Assembly (NCBI GenBank): GCA_905182995.1
Contig: CAJJDP010000125.1
Span: forward strand, 186,001 to 250,000
DNA length: 64,000 nt
DNA from: Paramecium octaurelia
Taxonomy: Eukaryota > Ciliophora > Oligohymenophorea > Peniculida > Parameciidae
Reading direction: 5' to 3'
Position 1 is the first letter of the stretch; every line of letters begins with the position of its first letter. Below the pieces are notes generated by a model. The model saw nothing but the letters and a program-made list of their open reading frames with translations, was not told the DNA's origin and did not search any database. This document shows, piece after piece, positions 16,357-27,553 of this stretch. Both the position numbers and the translations under genes were made by a program.

Positions 16357-16409
16357 GATTATAAAATATCTATTTATTTTACAATAGAAAATTTTAACTA
16401 AGTAATTAT

Positions 16410-17040
16410 ATGCATCAGTCACAAAACCACAACAGAATATCAATTGGTTAGAAAGAAAAAACAGAGTTAACAACTCAAGATTTCAAAAAGTTTAATTCAG
16501 GTTCTATTTAGATTGCTTTAAACGAGAATTACCTAGACCAAAGAAGAAATTGAGAAATTAGAAACTAAATTAGAAGTATTTAAACCTGAGAATGCAAAAT
16601 CTTAAAATCAGAAATAGTATTATCATGACAGAAGAAAATTCATATTCACAAATATTAGATTGTAGATAATTTATAAAAAATTTAGATTATAAGCTCATCT
16701 TGGGAAATTAATTTAAAATCAAGCAATTTTGGAAGATGAAAATGTAGAGTAATCTAAATTAGAAAATATCTTGGGTTCAATTCAAGATTTAAGTCATTAG
16801 AACTTGGAAATCATGAAAAACTTTCAAACTCTCAATCAAACACCTGACGATTAACCCCTGCCACCTGATTTCATAATGATGAGTGAAAGGGTGGCTAGAA
16901 ATTACAAGGTTATATAAACTCAAGAGGAAGTTGATGATAAATTTAATAAATTAAACAACTACTTTTAGAATGAGATCTAGAAATATTACAAAAATCCAAT
17001 TTCAGCTCCATATCTTAAATATGTGCCCAAAATTGATTGA
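16410..17040 (+). CDS. Uncharacterised small coiled protein
   Basis: Predicted 202 residues with one 22-nt intron (16490-16511), which joins the short first exon to a helical segment (TQTKEEIEKLETKLEVF). Charged, Gln-rich, no signal peptide or membrane segment, partly coiled coil. The C-terminal half has YKVIQTQEEVDDKFNKLNNY. No family recognised. It starts 53 bp downstream of the PKA regulatory-subunit stop. Confidence 0.65.
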
Positions 17041-17094
17041 ATTATATCATAGATTTTAATTATGTATATTAAAATTTTATTATTTCATGTCAAA

Positions 17095-20000
17095 TCAATT
17101 ATGACTAAATATATTCATTATTTTCTTTAACATTGAAATTTTCTCTTTTTTGTCAGAACTTTCCTTTTTATCAATAAACTCTGGCTAATTTTTCAATTAT
17201 TATTGCTTTTCAACTTTATCTTACACTTGTGGTATAGTTCTGAAGTTGAAACTTGTTCCAACAATTTATTTCTTTTGTTAAGTTTATTTTTGATTATCAT
17301 TATGATTAACATTCTTCATTTTTGCAGCATTCTTAATATTCCTGCTACGTAAATTATATGAATTATAAATTTATTCATCTTCGCTTTCCCATACCTAATT
17401 TGTTTTATAAATGAACTTGGCTTAATTTGCTTAATTATCTTAAGATTCTAAAGACTCATCTGTTTCCTTGGCCTAATTTTAATGAAAATATTTACATCTT
17501 AACTAATCCATTTCTCATGAGCTTGATTGTCTGATTATAGGGCATCGTTATTATTTAAAGATTAAGAAGCTAAATTCAAAGTAACCATTTCACCATCCTC
17601 ATTTACATAATATTCCTCCCAGTAATCAGTGCTTGATGATACATTGTAAGAGGTTGAATATGAATAAGACTCTTCACTGCTGCTTGAAGAATATTGAGTT
17701 GAGTTACTGCTACTACTTGACTTTGATCTTGTCTAATAAGAATTTGTAGATTCATCCCAATAATATTCATATTCTCCATCATCATACGTGCCTTATTGAG
17801 CTATTTGATCATTGGATACTTCTCTCCATTTATATGATTAAGAAGCGGCATCCCAATATTATTCATAATATGTAGTCGAACTTGATGAAGATGTTGAGTA
17901 CCCTTCAGATTGTTAGCCCTTTTAACGGTATTGGTAGGATTAAGTATTGTAATCCCAATAATACTCATACTCAATTTAACTGGAAGAGCCGCTTTTCTAT
18001 CTTGTCTGATAGGATTAAGTATTCACATCCCAATAGTATTCATATTCACCATCATCATAATTGTATGAAGTACTGCTCCTCTTTCTCCACTAATAGGATT
18101 AAGTTGACGAATCCCAATATTATTCGTACTCATTAGTATCATATGAGTCTGCTTTTCTTCTCCATTGATAAGAACTTGTCTCCCAATCCCACTGCCATTC
18201 ATAATCATTTTGCTCGTTCTACTATTGCTATTTCAATCTCCAAACGTAAGCTTATTAGTTTGAATCCCAATAATATTCATACTCATCAGAGTCCCAAGTA
18301 TTTGATCCTATTTATTTTCTTCTCCATTTATATGAATTGGAAGATTGATCCCAATATGACTCATAAGTATATCCATTATAAGTGTAAGAAGTAGATGAGG
18401 TAGAACTACCCGATGATTTGAACTTATAACTTTAACTGCTCTCATCCCAATAATATTCATAATCGCCTGATTCCCATGTGTTTGATTCTGTTTATCTCCT
18501 TCTCCATTTATATGAATTTGAGGATTGATCCCAATATTTCTCATAAATATATCCATTATAAGTATAAGATGAGGCAGAACTGGCTGATTATTTGAACTTA
18601 TAACTTTAGCTGCTTTCATCCCAATAATATTCATAATCACCTGATTCCCAAGTGTTTGATTCTGTTTATCTCCTTCTCCATTTATAAGAATTTGATGATT
18701 GGTCCCAATATTTCTCATAAATATATCCGTTATAAGTATAAGATGATGCAGAACTGGCTGATGATTTGAACTTATAGCTTTAGCTGCTTTCATCCCAATA
18801 ATATTCATAATCACCGGATTCCCATGTATTTGATTCTGTTTATCTCCTTCTCCATTTATAAGAATTTGAGGATTGATCCCAATATTTCTCATAGATATAT
18901 CCATTATAAGTTTAAGATGATGCAGAACTAGCTGATTATTTGAACTTATAACTTTAACTGCTCTCATCCCAATAATATTCATAATCACCTGATTCCCATG
19001 TGTTTGATTCTGTTTATCTCCTTCTCCATTTATATGAATTTGAGGATTGATCCCAATATTTCTCATAAATATATCCATTATAAGTATAAGATGAGGCAGA
19101 ACTGGCTGATTATTTGAACTTATAACTTTAGCTGCTTTCATCCCAATAATATTCATAATCACCTGATTCCCAAGTGTTTGATTCTGTTTATCTCCTTCTC
19201 CATTTATAAGAATTTGATGATTGGTCCCAATATTTCTCATAAATATATCCGTTATAAGTATAAGATGATGCAGAACTGGCTGATGATTTGAACTTATAGC
19301 TTTAGCTGCTTTCATCCCAATAATATTCATAATCACCGGATTCCCATGTATTTGATTCTGTTTATCTCCTTCTCCATTTATAAGAATTTGAGGATTGATC
19401 CCAATATTTCTCATAGATATATCCATTATAAGTTTAAGATGATGCAGAACTAGCTGATTATTTGAACTTATAACTTTAACTGCTCTCATCCCAATAATAT
19501 TCATAATCACCTGATTCCCATGTGTTTGATTCTGTTTATCTCCTTCTCCATTTATATGAATTTGAGGATTGATCCCAATATTTCTCATAAATATATCCAT
19601 TATAAGTATAAGATGAGGCAGAACTGGCTGATTATTTGAACTTATAACTTTAGCTGCTTTCATCCCAATAATATTCATAATCACCTGATTCCCAAGTGTT
19701 TGATTCTGTTTATCTCCTTCTCCATTTATAAGAATTTGATGATTGGTCCCAATATTTCTCATAAATATATCCGTTATAAGTATAAGATGATGCAGAACTG
19801 GCTGATGATTTGAACTTATAGCTTTAGCTGCTTTCATCCCAATAATATTCATAATCACCGGATTCCCATGTATTTGATTCTGTTTATCTCCTTCTCCATT
19901 TATAAGAATTTGAGGATTGATCCCAATATTTCTCATAGATATATCCATTATAAGTTTAAGATGATGCAGAACTAGCTGATTATTTGAACTTATAACTTTA

Positions 20001-23000
20001 ACTGCTCTCATCCCAATAATATTCATAATCACCTGATTCCCATGTGTTTGATTCTGTTTATCTCCTTCTCCATTTATATGAATTTGATGATTGATCCCAA
20101 TATTTCTCATAAATATATCCATTATAAGTATAAGATGATGCAGAACTGGCTGATTATTTGAATTTATAACTTTAACTGCTCTCATCCCAATAATATTCGA
20201 ATGACCCACTCTCATATGATGTTGAACCTACTCTATATCTTCTCCACTAATATGAATTGGTGCTGGCATCCCAATATTATTCATAAACAAAACCATCATA
20301 AGTGTAGGTACCTGATGGTTTTGTATTTATGTCATAAGTTTGGCTTCCTTTTTTTCTTTTCAGATATCTAGAACCATCCCAATAAAGTTCATAATCATCT
20401 TCATTTGGACCAGACCCCTTCACTCTGGTTTTGTAACTTTATGAATCAACATCCCAGTAATACTCATATTCAATAACAGTTTCAGACTTCTTTCTTTTAA
20501 CATATTAAGATCCGTCCCAATAGGTTTCCCACTCACCCTCATCACTTTCATCATCAAAGCCCATCTAACCCCAGTCATCCTCATCGTCAGGGATAGGCAG
20601 TGGGTCAGCTGATTTTGTAGTGTTTTTTGCAGGTTATATGATAATCTCTTCATAATATTCCTCATAATATTCTTCATAGATTATTTCCTCATATTCTTCA
20701 TCTGGAATAGGCAAGGGTTCACTTGTTTTAGTAGTGTTTTTTGGATCTTTCACAACCACAACTTCCTCAGGAACTTCTTCTTCTGGAATTGGTAGAGGTT
20801 CAGATGGCTTTGTTTAATTAACAAATGGCTCATCTGGCACAATTACATCCTCCTCAACATATTCTTCTTCGGGAATAGGAAGAGGCTCTACAACTTTTGT
20901 TTGGTTAAATGTATCAACTGGATCTTCAATAGGTTCTGGCTCTATAATTTCTTATTCAACTGGTTCTTCTTCAGGTAATGGTAAAGGTTCTGAAGGTTTG
21001 GTCACGTTCTTTGTATCAACAGGTATAAGTTCTTCTGGTATCTCTTCTTCAGGAATGTATTCTTCAGTTTACTCTTCTTCTGGTAAAGGCAATGGTTCAG
21101 CTGGTTTTGTTGTGTTCACACTAGTAGGTTCTGTTGGAATTGGCTCTTATTCTTCTTCTGGAATAGGTTTAGGTTCCTCTTCAGGAATGGGTTTTGATTC
21201 TTCTTCTGGAATAGGTTCTGGTTCTTCTTCTGGTATAGGTTCAGGTTCTTCCTCTGGCATAGGTTCTGGTTCTTCTTCTGGTACCGGCTGAGGATCTTCT
21301 TCTGGCTCAGGCTCAGGATTTGGAGCAGGTTCTGGGAAAGACATTTCAGGGAATAATTCTTCTTCCTCCTCTTCCTCCTCTGGTTCAATAACAGGAACGG
21401 GCTTTTCAACTGGCTTTGGCTTAACGGGTTAGGCAGGTTCTTTGCAGTCGTCATCATCGTCTTACTGCACTACAACTACTACTGGCTGGGCTGGAGCAGA
21501 ACAAGCAGGCTAAGAAGATACTTTTAATCAAATAATATATTCTACATAAAGCTTCAAGAATCGTTAACAATTCTCCATTCTAACTTCCGATAGTGGTTGT
21601 ATTTGAATTTTAGTATACTGTAATGTTTATTGAAACATTTTCCATCTTACCTTCTTACAATTATTTTATCAAATCTTCAACTTCAGTAGTTCTGTTCCCA
21701 TTAACAGTTATATTTGTTTTTAGTTATTCTGGAGACTTTGGTGGCTCAGTAGGAGGTTAAGGTGGCTCTACTGGTGGTTTAGGTGGTTCAGAAGGAGGTT
21801 TAGGGGGTTCAACAGGTGGTTTAGGTGGCTCAGTAGGTAGTTCAACAGGAGGTTTAGGTGAATCAACTGGTGGTTAGGGAGGTTGAACTGGTGGTTAAGG
21901 AGGTTCAACTGGTGGTTTAGGTGGTTCAACTGGTGGTTAAGGAGGCTCAACTGGTGGTTTCGGTGGTTCGACTGGTAGTTAAGGAGGCTCAACTGGTGGT
22001 TTCGGTGGTTCAACTGGTGGTTAAGGAGGCTCAACTGGTGGTTAAGGAGGCTCAACTGATGGTTTAGGTGGCTCAACTGGTGGTTAAGGAGGCTCTACTG
22101 ATGGTTTAGGTGGCTCAGTGGGTGGTTAAGGAGGTTCAGCAGGTGGCTAAATTGGTGGTTATGGAGGTTCAGCAGGTGGTTAAGTTTGATCAACTGGTGG
22201 TTTAGGTGGATCAGCAGGTGGGGGAGGTGGCTAAACTGGTGGCTCAACAGGAGGTTTAGGTGGTTCAACAAGTGGGGGAGGTGGCTAGACTGGTGGCTAA
22301 GGAGGAACCTCAGAAGGAGGTTAAGCAGGAGGCTATGGAGGTATTTGTGGAGGAACTTAAGGCTGCTCTTATGTTGGTGGTGGTGGAGGGGGTACAGGAT
22401 TTGGTATTTAGGGTTGATTTTATGGAGGTTATGGTACTTCACAGGGCTGATTTTATTATGTCGGTGGTTATTAAGGAACATTTGCTTGATTTCCTGAAGT
22501 TGTTGGTGGTTAAGGTTGTGATTATTATGGAGGTGGAGGAAATTGTTGTTGAGGTTGAACTGAAGTAGTGCTTGATTATGGTGGTGGATTTTAAACAGGT
22601 TAATAAGGCTGTTATTATTACTTGGAAGGATCTTAAATTGGAGGATTTTATTATGGAATTTGCTAGCAATCCTATGGTTATGATTATTGTTAAGGTTATG
22701 TTTAGGGATTCTAGGATTATTGGGAAGGAGCTACTTATGATGTAGGCTAAGGCTGATACTAGGATGTAGAACTAGTAGTTGAAGTTTATGTAGATTATTA
22801 GGGTACAGTTGTAGGCGCTTAATTCTAATTAGTGGTTGTTTATTAGGTAGAAGTGGTAGTCGCACTACTTCCCTATTGTTGATTAGAGTTTTATTATGCA
22901 TTTGAGGCTTGAGGGTCTACACAATTAATTGGTTATTATGTTCCTGAAATATTGGTGCCTTATTGTTAAGTATTTGATTAGGAAGAAGATGATGATGTAG

Positions 23001-23655
23001 TTGATGATCCTTGAGTGGAATCTGAAGTGTTGGGTGTGCCATAAGCATCATCTATATAGCCTGCTTCATTTTTTATGTTTTGTGCTTGTTAATTGATTGC
23101 TTCTTGTGCCTTTCTTCTCTGTCTTTCTTCCTTTTAGAAACAAAATTCCTAATATGTTTAGACCTCCTCTATCTGGGAATTCAATGCAGAAATTTTTCGC
23201 TGCTTATTCGGTGTAGCCAAAATTTCTTGCAGGGAATCAATTATTGATTGAAGCTCTTTCTTCAATAAATCTATTATGTAGCCTGGTTAATCTAAAAACC
23301 GCTTATTCTACTTATTACCTTAAGCATCTTTGCATATATCATCAGTGATCTGCATCAATCCGTGGATTTTAAATTGATCTTTCTAGATGAAGGAACTCAA
23401 AAATAAATTTGATTCTGGGAGTGTCGCTTTTATTTGTTTTAACGTTTCTAAGTCATTCTACAAATCACAATCATCAGTTTGCAATATTTCAATCCAATAA
23501 CGAATACTTATAATGATATTATCAAATTTAGGTTATTCCACACACTCAGGGACATAGAGTGTTATGGGATTGAATAATAATGCTTCATTCAATGTCGTGA
23601 ATCCTGCAAGCACTTAGTTCAATGCATAGAACACTAGAATATAAATTAATGTCAT
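17095..23655 (-). CDS. Giant secreted mosaic repeat protein (2170 residues)
   Basis: One continuous reading (only introns 17473-17495 and 21521-21545) gives 2170 residues ending at TGA. Order of parts: signal peptide ([18 protein letters not shown]); a helical domain of about 200 residues with several Cys; a Ser/Thr/Gln-rich stretch; a proline-rich PPQPPVEPP repeat; an Asn-Xaa-Ser/Thr-rich segment; an acidic block built on PIPEEEPEP and on [15 protein letters not shown]; a long tandem array whose unit contains YEYYWDESS; and a basic C-terminal tail. No transmembrane segment or GPI-like C-terminus is seen, so it is probably secreted or built into an extracellular or vesicular matrix (inference). 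It resembles no protein I know. Confidence 0.85.
18442..20181 (-). repeat. Coding tandem repeat: ten 174-bp units in a 522-bp higher-order repeat
   Basis: The string TCATCCCAATAATATTC recurs every 174 bp (18442, 18616, 18790, 18964 and so on to 20182). Units come in a fixed order of three variants, so the true period is 522 bp: 18442-18963, 18964-19485 and 19486-20007, plus one further unit. The 522-bp copies look almost identical by eye (one difference seen between copies one and two: CGCCTG against CACCTG). Each unit encodes 58 residues including [19 protein letters not shown] and YKWRRRQTES. More diverged units flank the array on both sides. Confidence 0.95.
21147..21344 (-). repeat. Coding acidic repeat ([12 protein letters not shown])
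   Basis: Repeats of 18-24 bp encode alternating Pro-Glu blocks in the giant secreted protein. Looser copies of [15 protein letters not shown] continue to about 20700. The opposite strand reads as a Ser/Gly-rich shadow ORF. Confidence 0.85.
21768..22150 (-). repeat. Coding proline-rich minisatellite (PPQPPVEPP type)
   Basis: Short imperfect repeats of GGTGGTT(A/T)(A/G)GG(A/T)GG on the plus strand encode Pro-Pro-Gln-Pro-Pro-Val-Glu on the minus strand, inside the giant secreted repeat protein. TAA glutamine codons occur in it, so it is open only under the ciliate code. Confidence 0.85.
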
Positions 23656-23705
23656 TTTATTATTAATTATTTGTTAACTTTATGAATTTATCTGCCAGAT
23701 CCTAT
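23656..23705. promoter_or_regulatory. 50-bp divergent intergenic region
   Basis: The start codons of the giant repeat protein (minus, 23655) and of the next gene (plus, 23706) are only 50 bp apart, so whatever drives both genes must fit here or reach into coding sequence. No specific motif is recognised. Confidence 0.5.
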
Positions 23706-24108
23706 ATGCCAACTTAAAAATCTATATCACCGTTGATTGATCGGACCACCAAGAAGCGCACTCTTACAATTCAAGAGCTTACCAAGTCAACAAAGACCAC
23801 AAATAAGATAATTACAGAAAAATCCACTGAAAAAAAATTGACATCCAATAGTTCTCAAGAAACTTCAGAAACCTGTTTAACTAGGAATGACTCTGCATAG
23901 GACAACAACAGATTGTAGTAATTGAAAATTAGAGTGTTAACGTATACATATATTTCTCAAAAAGCTTAGAGAAAAAGTCTAACAGATTGAAAAATTTGAT
24001 CTCGGCAAAACTACGCTGTTGCTGAAAGAGCTCCAATACTATCGTGCTAAGCATTTTAATAGTTCAAATACTTCAGTGATGGCTGCTTTAGCTTTAGCAC
24101 GTAATTGA
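23706..24108 (+). CDS. Small basic Ser/Thr/Lys-rich protein
   Basis: Predicted 124 residues with one 28-nt intron (23942-23969). The N-terminal half is rich in Thr, Lys and Ser (probably disordered); the C-terminal half has a helix (LLLKELQYYRAKHF) and a neutral Ala/Leu end. No family recognised. It is divergent from the giant repeat gene, 50 bp away. Confidence 0.6.
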
Positions 24109-24426
24109 TGTTATAAATTACTTTATAGTCACTTATAATACATAACTCCTTATCATTTAAACTATAAATCAAAATTATATTATGAAAATAATTATCTGGT
24201 AATACTAAGATATAATAATCAAAGTAGTCTCACCATAAAAAAATATGTCAAATAATAGTAATATTATTATTTATTTAAATATTAATATATATATAAATGG
24301 CAGTTTCTTTATTTAATAATGCGAAAATTTGTTTCAATTCCAAATTAGATATGGTATTTGATAGAAATTGAAAGAATAATATATTAACTTAAGTACTTGT
24401 GATGGATAAGTAATAAATAATATATC
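24109..24426. other. Intergenic, AT-rich
   Basis: Lies between two convergent 3' ends. A plus-strand ATG at 24297 opens only a short frame antisense to the next gene's 3' end. No feature seen. Confidence 0.5.
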
Positions 24427-25210
24427 TCAGACATTCTAATATTCATATCTAGATTTACCAGCCTCTCCTGCAGGTAAAAGAGTTTATTACGATTTTTAAA
24501 GGAAAGCTAAGTAAAATGAATAAATATACTCTTATAATTTTAGAGATCTTATCTTCCTCTTGAAACATTTGAAGCATTATTTGGAATGGTTTCATTTCTA
24601 AAAATAACAATATTGATTACCTAGTTTGAAGAACATTCAGTGCTGGGAAATTCTATGTTTGAGTTCTTGATAATTGAGTTCTTGATAATTGAGTTTGATT
24701 GCCATATTATTTTTAAAAATTAGCTCCTCTATCATCCAAAAAGATTGGTGGTCTAACATAATTGTTATTCTAATCGGTTTAAGAATATGTTTAATTAAAT
24801 TGTTAAGGCTGAATTTACTATTACTAAACTTGTTGTTGCTGTTCTTAAATTCCTTTTATTTCTTTGGATGACTTTGTATTGACTAATGCTTTTGTTTTGG
24901 ATGATTTGACTTTCTTTTTTTTTTTTTTTTCTTATTCAGAATCAGAGTCGTCGCTATCACTAAATAGCTGCATAATTTAAGTCTTTAATTGAGGCTCATT
25001 TAAGAATTGTTTCCAATTTCCATATTTCTTTTCCAATAACTTGGCTTGACTTTCGCCTTCAACAAACACATAGGATGGGTATGGACAATCAACATAAACG
25101 GGCTTAAGCACAGCAACTTAAACAGGAATTTGAATCCTCTAATAGATAAGATGATATAATACTTAAACTTTCATTTCAGCATAATTTATGCGATCAGGTG
25201 GAGGCATCAT
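24427..25210 (-). CDS. Uncharacterised 245-residue protein with Lys tract and Gln-rich middle
   Basis: The first 90 residues look folded (PVQVAVLKPVYVDCPYPSYV, then EGESQAKLLEKKYGNW). An acidic run (DSDDSDSEQE), a Lys tract coded by a 16-A homopolymer (24915-24930) and a Gln-rich segment follow. A tandem duplication gives TQLSRTQLSRTQ. The C-terminus has LLPAGEAGKSRYEYQNV. Introns are 24598-24620 and 24507-24529; the exons divide into whole codons. No family recognised; the layout suits a nuclear or RNA-associated protein, but that is a guess. Confidence 0.7.
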
Positions 25211-25295
25211 TATCCAAATTAACGATTATAATTTAAATAAAAACAATAATTTTCAGTTCTATTTAAATAAAATAATGATATTTTTAAGAAAGATT

Positions 25296-26333
25296 TCATC
25301 TTCTATCTGGTTAAACTTCAATCTTCTATCTACCCTCTTTGCACTGTAATGACTCATAATATAATTTGCATTCTGCTAGTATATTTTTTGAATTTAATTC
25401 CATCTCTTCTACTTTTTCTTTAAAATACAAATTTTTGTAATAGTTATCCTCCAATTCTTAAAAATTGTTTCTCATTTGCTAATCAAATTTTGATAAATCT
25501 GGTAGAAAAAGCGAAATTCCAGGCTCAATACTTTTAACTCTTTATTTAAATATCCTCAAAATATCATTTTTATTATCTTCATCTTCCACCTTTATTACGC
25601 AGTTCTATTAGACTTTTTCAAATTCATTCTATTACTGATCATGGTTTGTTTTAACTTTTTTCTTTTTTTCTGATTCTTAACAAAAATCCTGCTTGCAAAA
25701 CTGTTCCAATTCATGTTTAAACTGTTTCATTTCCTCCGACATGCTAAACTTGTGTTCCTTTATTTTTTCTAAAAGTGTTCTCAGCTTGTGATAATGGAGC
25801 TATTTCACAGGTATTAAGCGTGGCATTCTATTGCACAGTTACATTTAAATCAAAATCTGTTTAGATTCACTAACGAAGTCTTATCCTTTGCACCATTTCT
25901 TTTATTTTACTTGCTACTCATTCTGATCTGAATCAATTAATGGTATCTCATTATTATCGTTAAAATTTTTTGATTCTTTGTAAAAACTTGAGAAATCAAA
26001 GTCTTTTAATATTCTATCTTTAAACTCTATCAAAATAGATTGTTAGAATTTAAATTCAACAAGCTTCATTTCATTATTTAGATGCATTGTTAAATCTCTT
26101 CTCACAGATTCAGGCAGTTCTTTCAAATATTTCCATACTCCTTAATTAGGATATGACTACAACGTTGCGCATCTATTAGCCGACCCTGGCTTGATTGACA
26201 CACATGTAGATAGAAGGTGATATGGCAATTAATTATTATTGAAAAACTTTCTGACTGAATTCAAAGCCCATTTCATGAATAATTTCTTCTTTCCTTCTAA
26301 TTCATTAGTTAGTATATTAGTCTAAGTTTACAT
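25296..26333 (-). CDS. Uncharacterised 345-residue coiled-coil protein
   Basis: Single exon from ATG 26333 to TGA 25296. Charged and helical with Lys/Glu-rich coiled-coil stretches (KIKEHKFSMSEEMKQFKHEL), several Cys, and no signal or membrane segment. No domain recognised. Confidence 0.7.
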
Positions 26334-26404
26334 TTTAATATTAATATTGATTTCTAGAGTCTAATATTAAAATAATTGCTCAATTCTATAACTAATCAAT
26401 TCTA

Positions 26405-26845
26405 TCAATGATAATATCTTAAGAAATTCTATTAATTTCTAAAAAAATAACTATCAGATTTAAATTGGAACTGAAAATTTAATAGTTAGTTTATCATTAT
26501 TTTATAAATGATTTTATATTGATTTATGTGCATTTCAAGTGATAAAGTAAACTATAAATGAGGTAGAAATGAATTGCTCATCAAACCAATTCTCCTCTAA
26601 ATATTGCGATTAACTTATTATTTGCCTGTATTGATGAGCTGGTCTATATGTGTTGAACAAATATGAAAGAATTTTCTATGAAAAAATTGTATAAAAAAAG
26701 GTTTTTGGAAAATAGTTTTTTTATGGCTTGAATCAATATTCAGTGTTATATAATAAGTCCGAATTCTATCATATTTATCTTTTGCATCCCCATTAAAACA
26801 ATCATACTCATCGACCTTCAAATTATTGCATAGCATCCAGATCAT
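26405..26845 (-). CDS. Doubtful 146-residue open frame
   Basis: An open frame under the ciliate code, starting MIWMLCNN and containing YDCFNGDAKDKYDRIRTYY, then drifting into basic, Phe/Asn-rich sequence. It could be a short gene, the remnant of one, or chance. The flanks (26334-26404 and 26846-27046) are AT-rich with nothing recognisable. Confidence 0.25.
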
Positions 26846-27046
26846 ATTTTAGAGAGAGAAATTTTTTATGATTACTGTTTTTTTCTGAAAAAACTTATTT
26901 TTAGATAAACATCATTCTAAACTTTTGGATTCAATACTCACTTTTTTAAGGAAATAAGTATTTAGAGAACTTGATTACCATCCATCAGCCACGTACTAAT
27001 TAATGAATTTCAAAAATGACCCATATTGAAGAAATCAGGATGATGG

Positions 27047-27361
27047 ATGAAAAAATATTTATTATTTTTTGAATATGAATAAGAAGAACTCAAGTAAGAG
27101 CTCAGACAAACCCCTCCTTATCATGTGAAAGTCTGTGGATTTCATAGGCATGCTAATAAATTGGAGAAATATAATTTAATGTTCCTATTTTATAATAATC
27201 ATCATAAATTCCATGATTTTTTTAAAATAGCTTCAAAAGTCTCATCTTATTATATAGCCGATGATACATCCTATATTATATATATTGCGAATATTACTTA
27301 ATAAAATTCACCAAATTCTTAAAAAGAAATGACTTTATCTGGTTACCCCTTATTCCAATGA
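27047..27361 (+). CDS. Small uncharacterised protein (104 residues)
   Basis: Single-exon open frame with balanced composition: EYEQEELKQELRQTPPYHVK, then VCGFHRHANKLEKYNLMFLF. No signal peptide or recognised domain. It converges on the CFAP161-like gene. The start could be extended by an upstream intron. Confidence 0.45.
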
Positions 27362-27553
27362 GATACAAATTCTTAAAACACTTGTCTTTCTGTTTTGTAT
27401 CCCTTGAGTACGTCAGGGTGTTCTTTAACATTGATAGTTCTGCCCATGGTATCCAAAGTAACTTTGCCTGCTCTTTATTCTATAGATGCATAGGCCCTTT
27501 AAACAAAATACAGTCTTTTATCACTCATTTACAACTAAGAATAACAAGGATTA

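Noticed and set aside
18308..20215. A 635-codon minus-strand frame without TAA, TAG or TGA ([11 protein letters not shown]...)
   Set aside because: It is the alternative frame of the YYWD repeat. It has no link to the upstream and downstream exons, whereas the TAA-containing frame continues for 2170 residues with a signal peptide.
20998..21291. Plus-strand Ser/Gly-rich open frame
   Set aside because: Antisense shadow of the PEEE repeat in the giant secreted protein.
17600..22150. Regular spaced repeats considered as a CRISPR array
   Set aside because: The repeats are contiguous coding units without unique spacers, in a eukaryotic gene.
22186..22568. Plus-strand Trp/Arg-rich and Val/Glu-rich frames
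   Set aside because: Antisense of the proline-rich repeat; composition is an artefact of GGTGG repeats.
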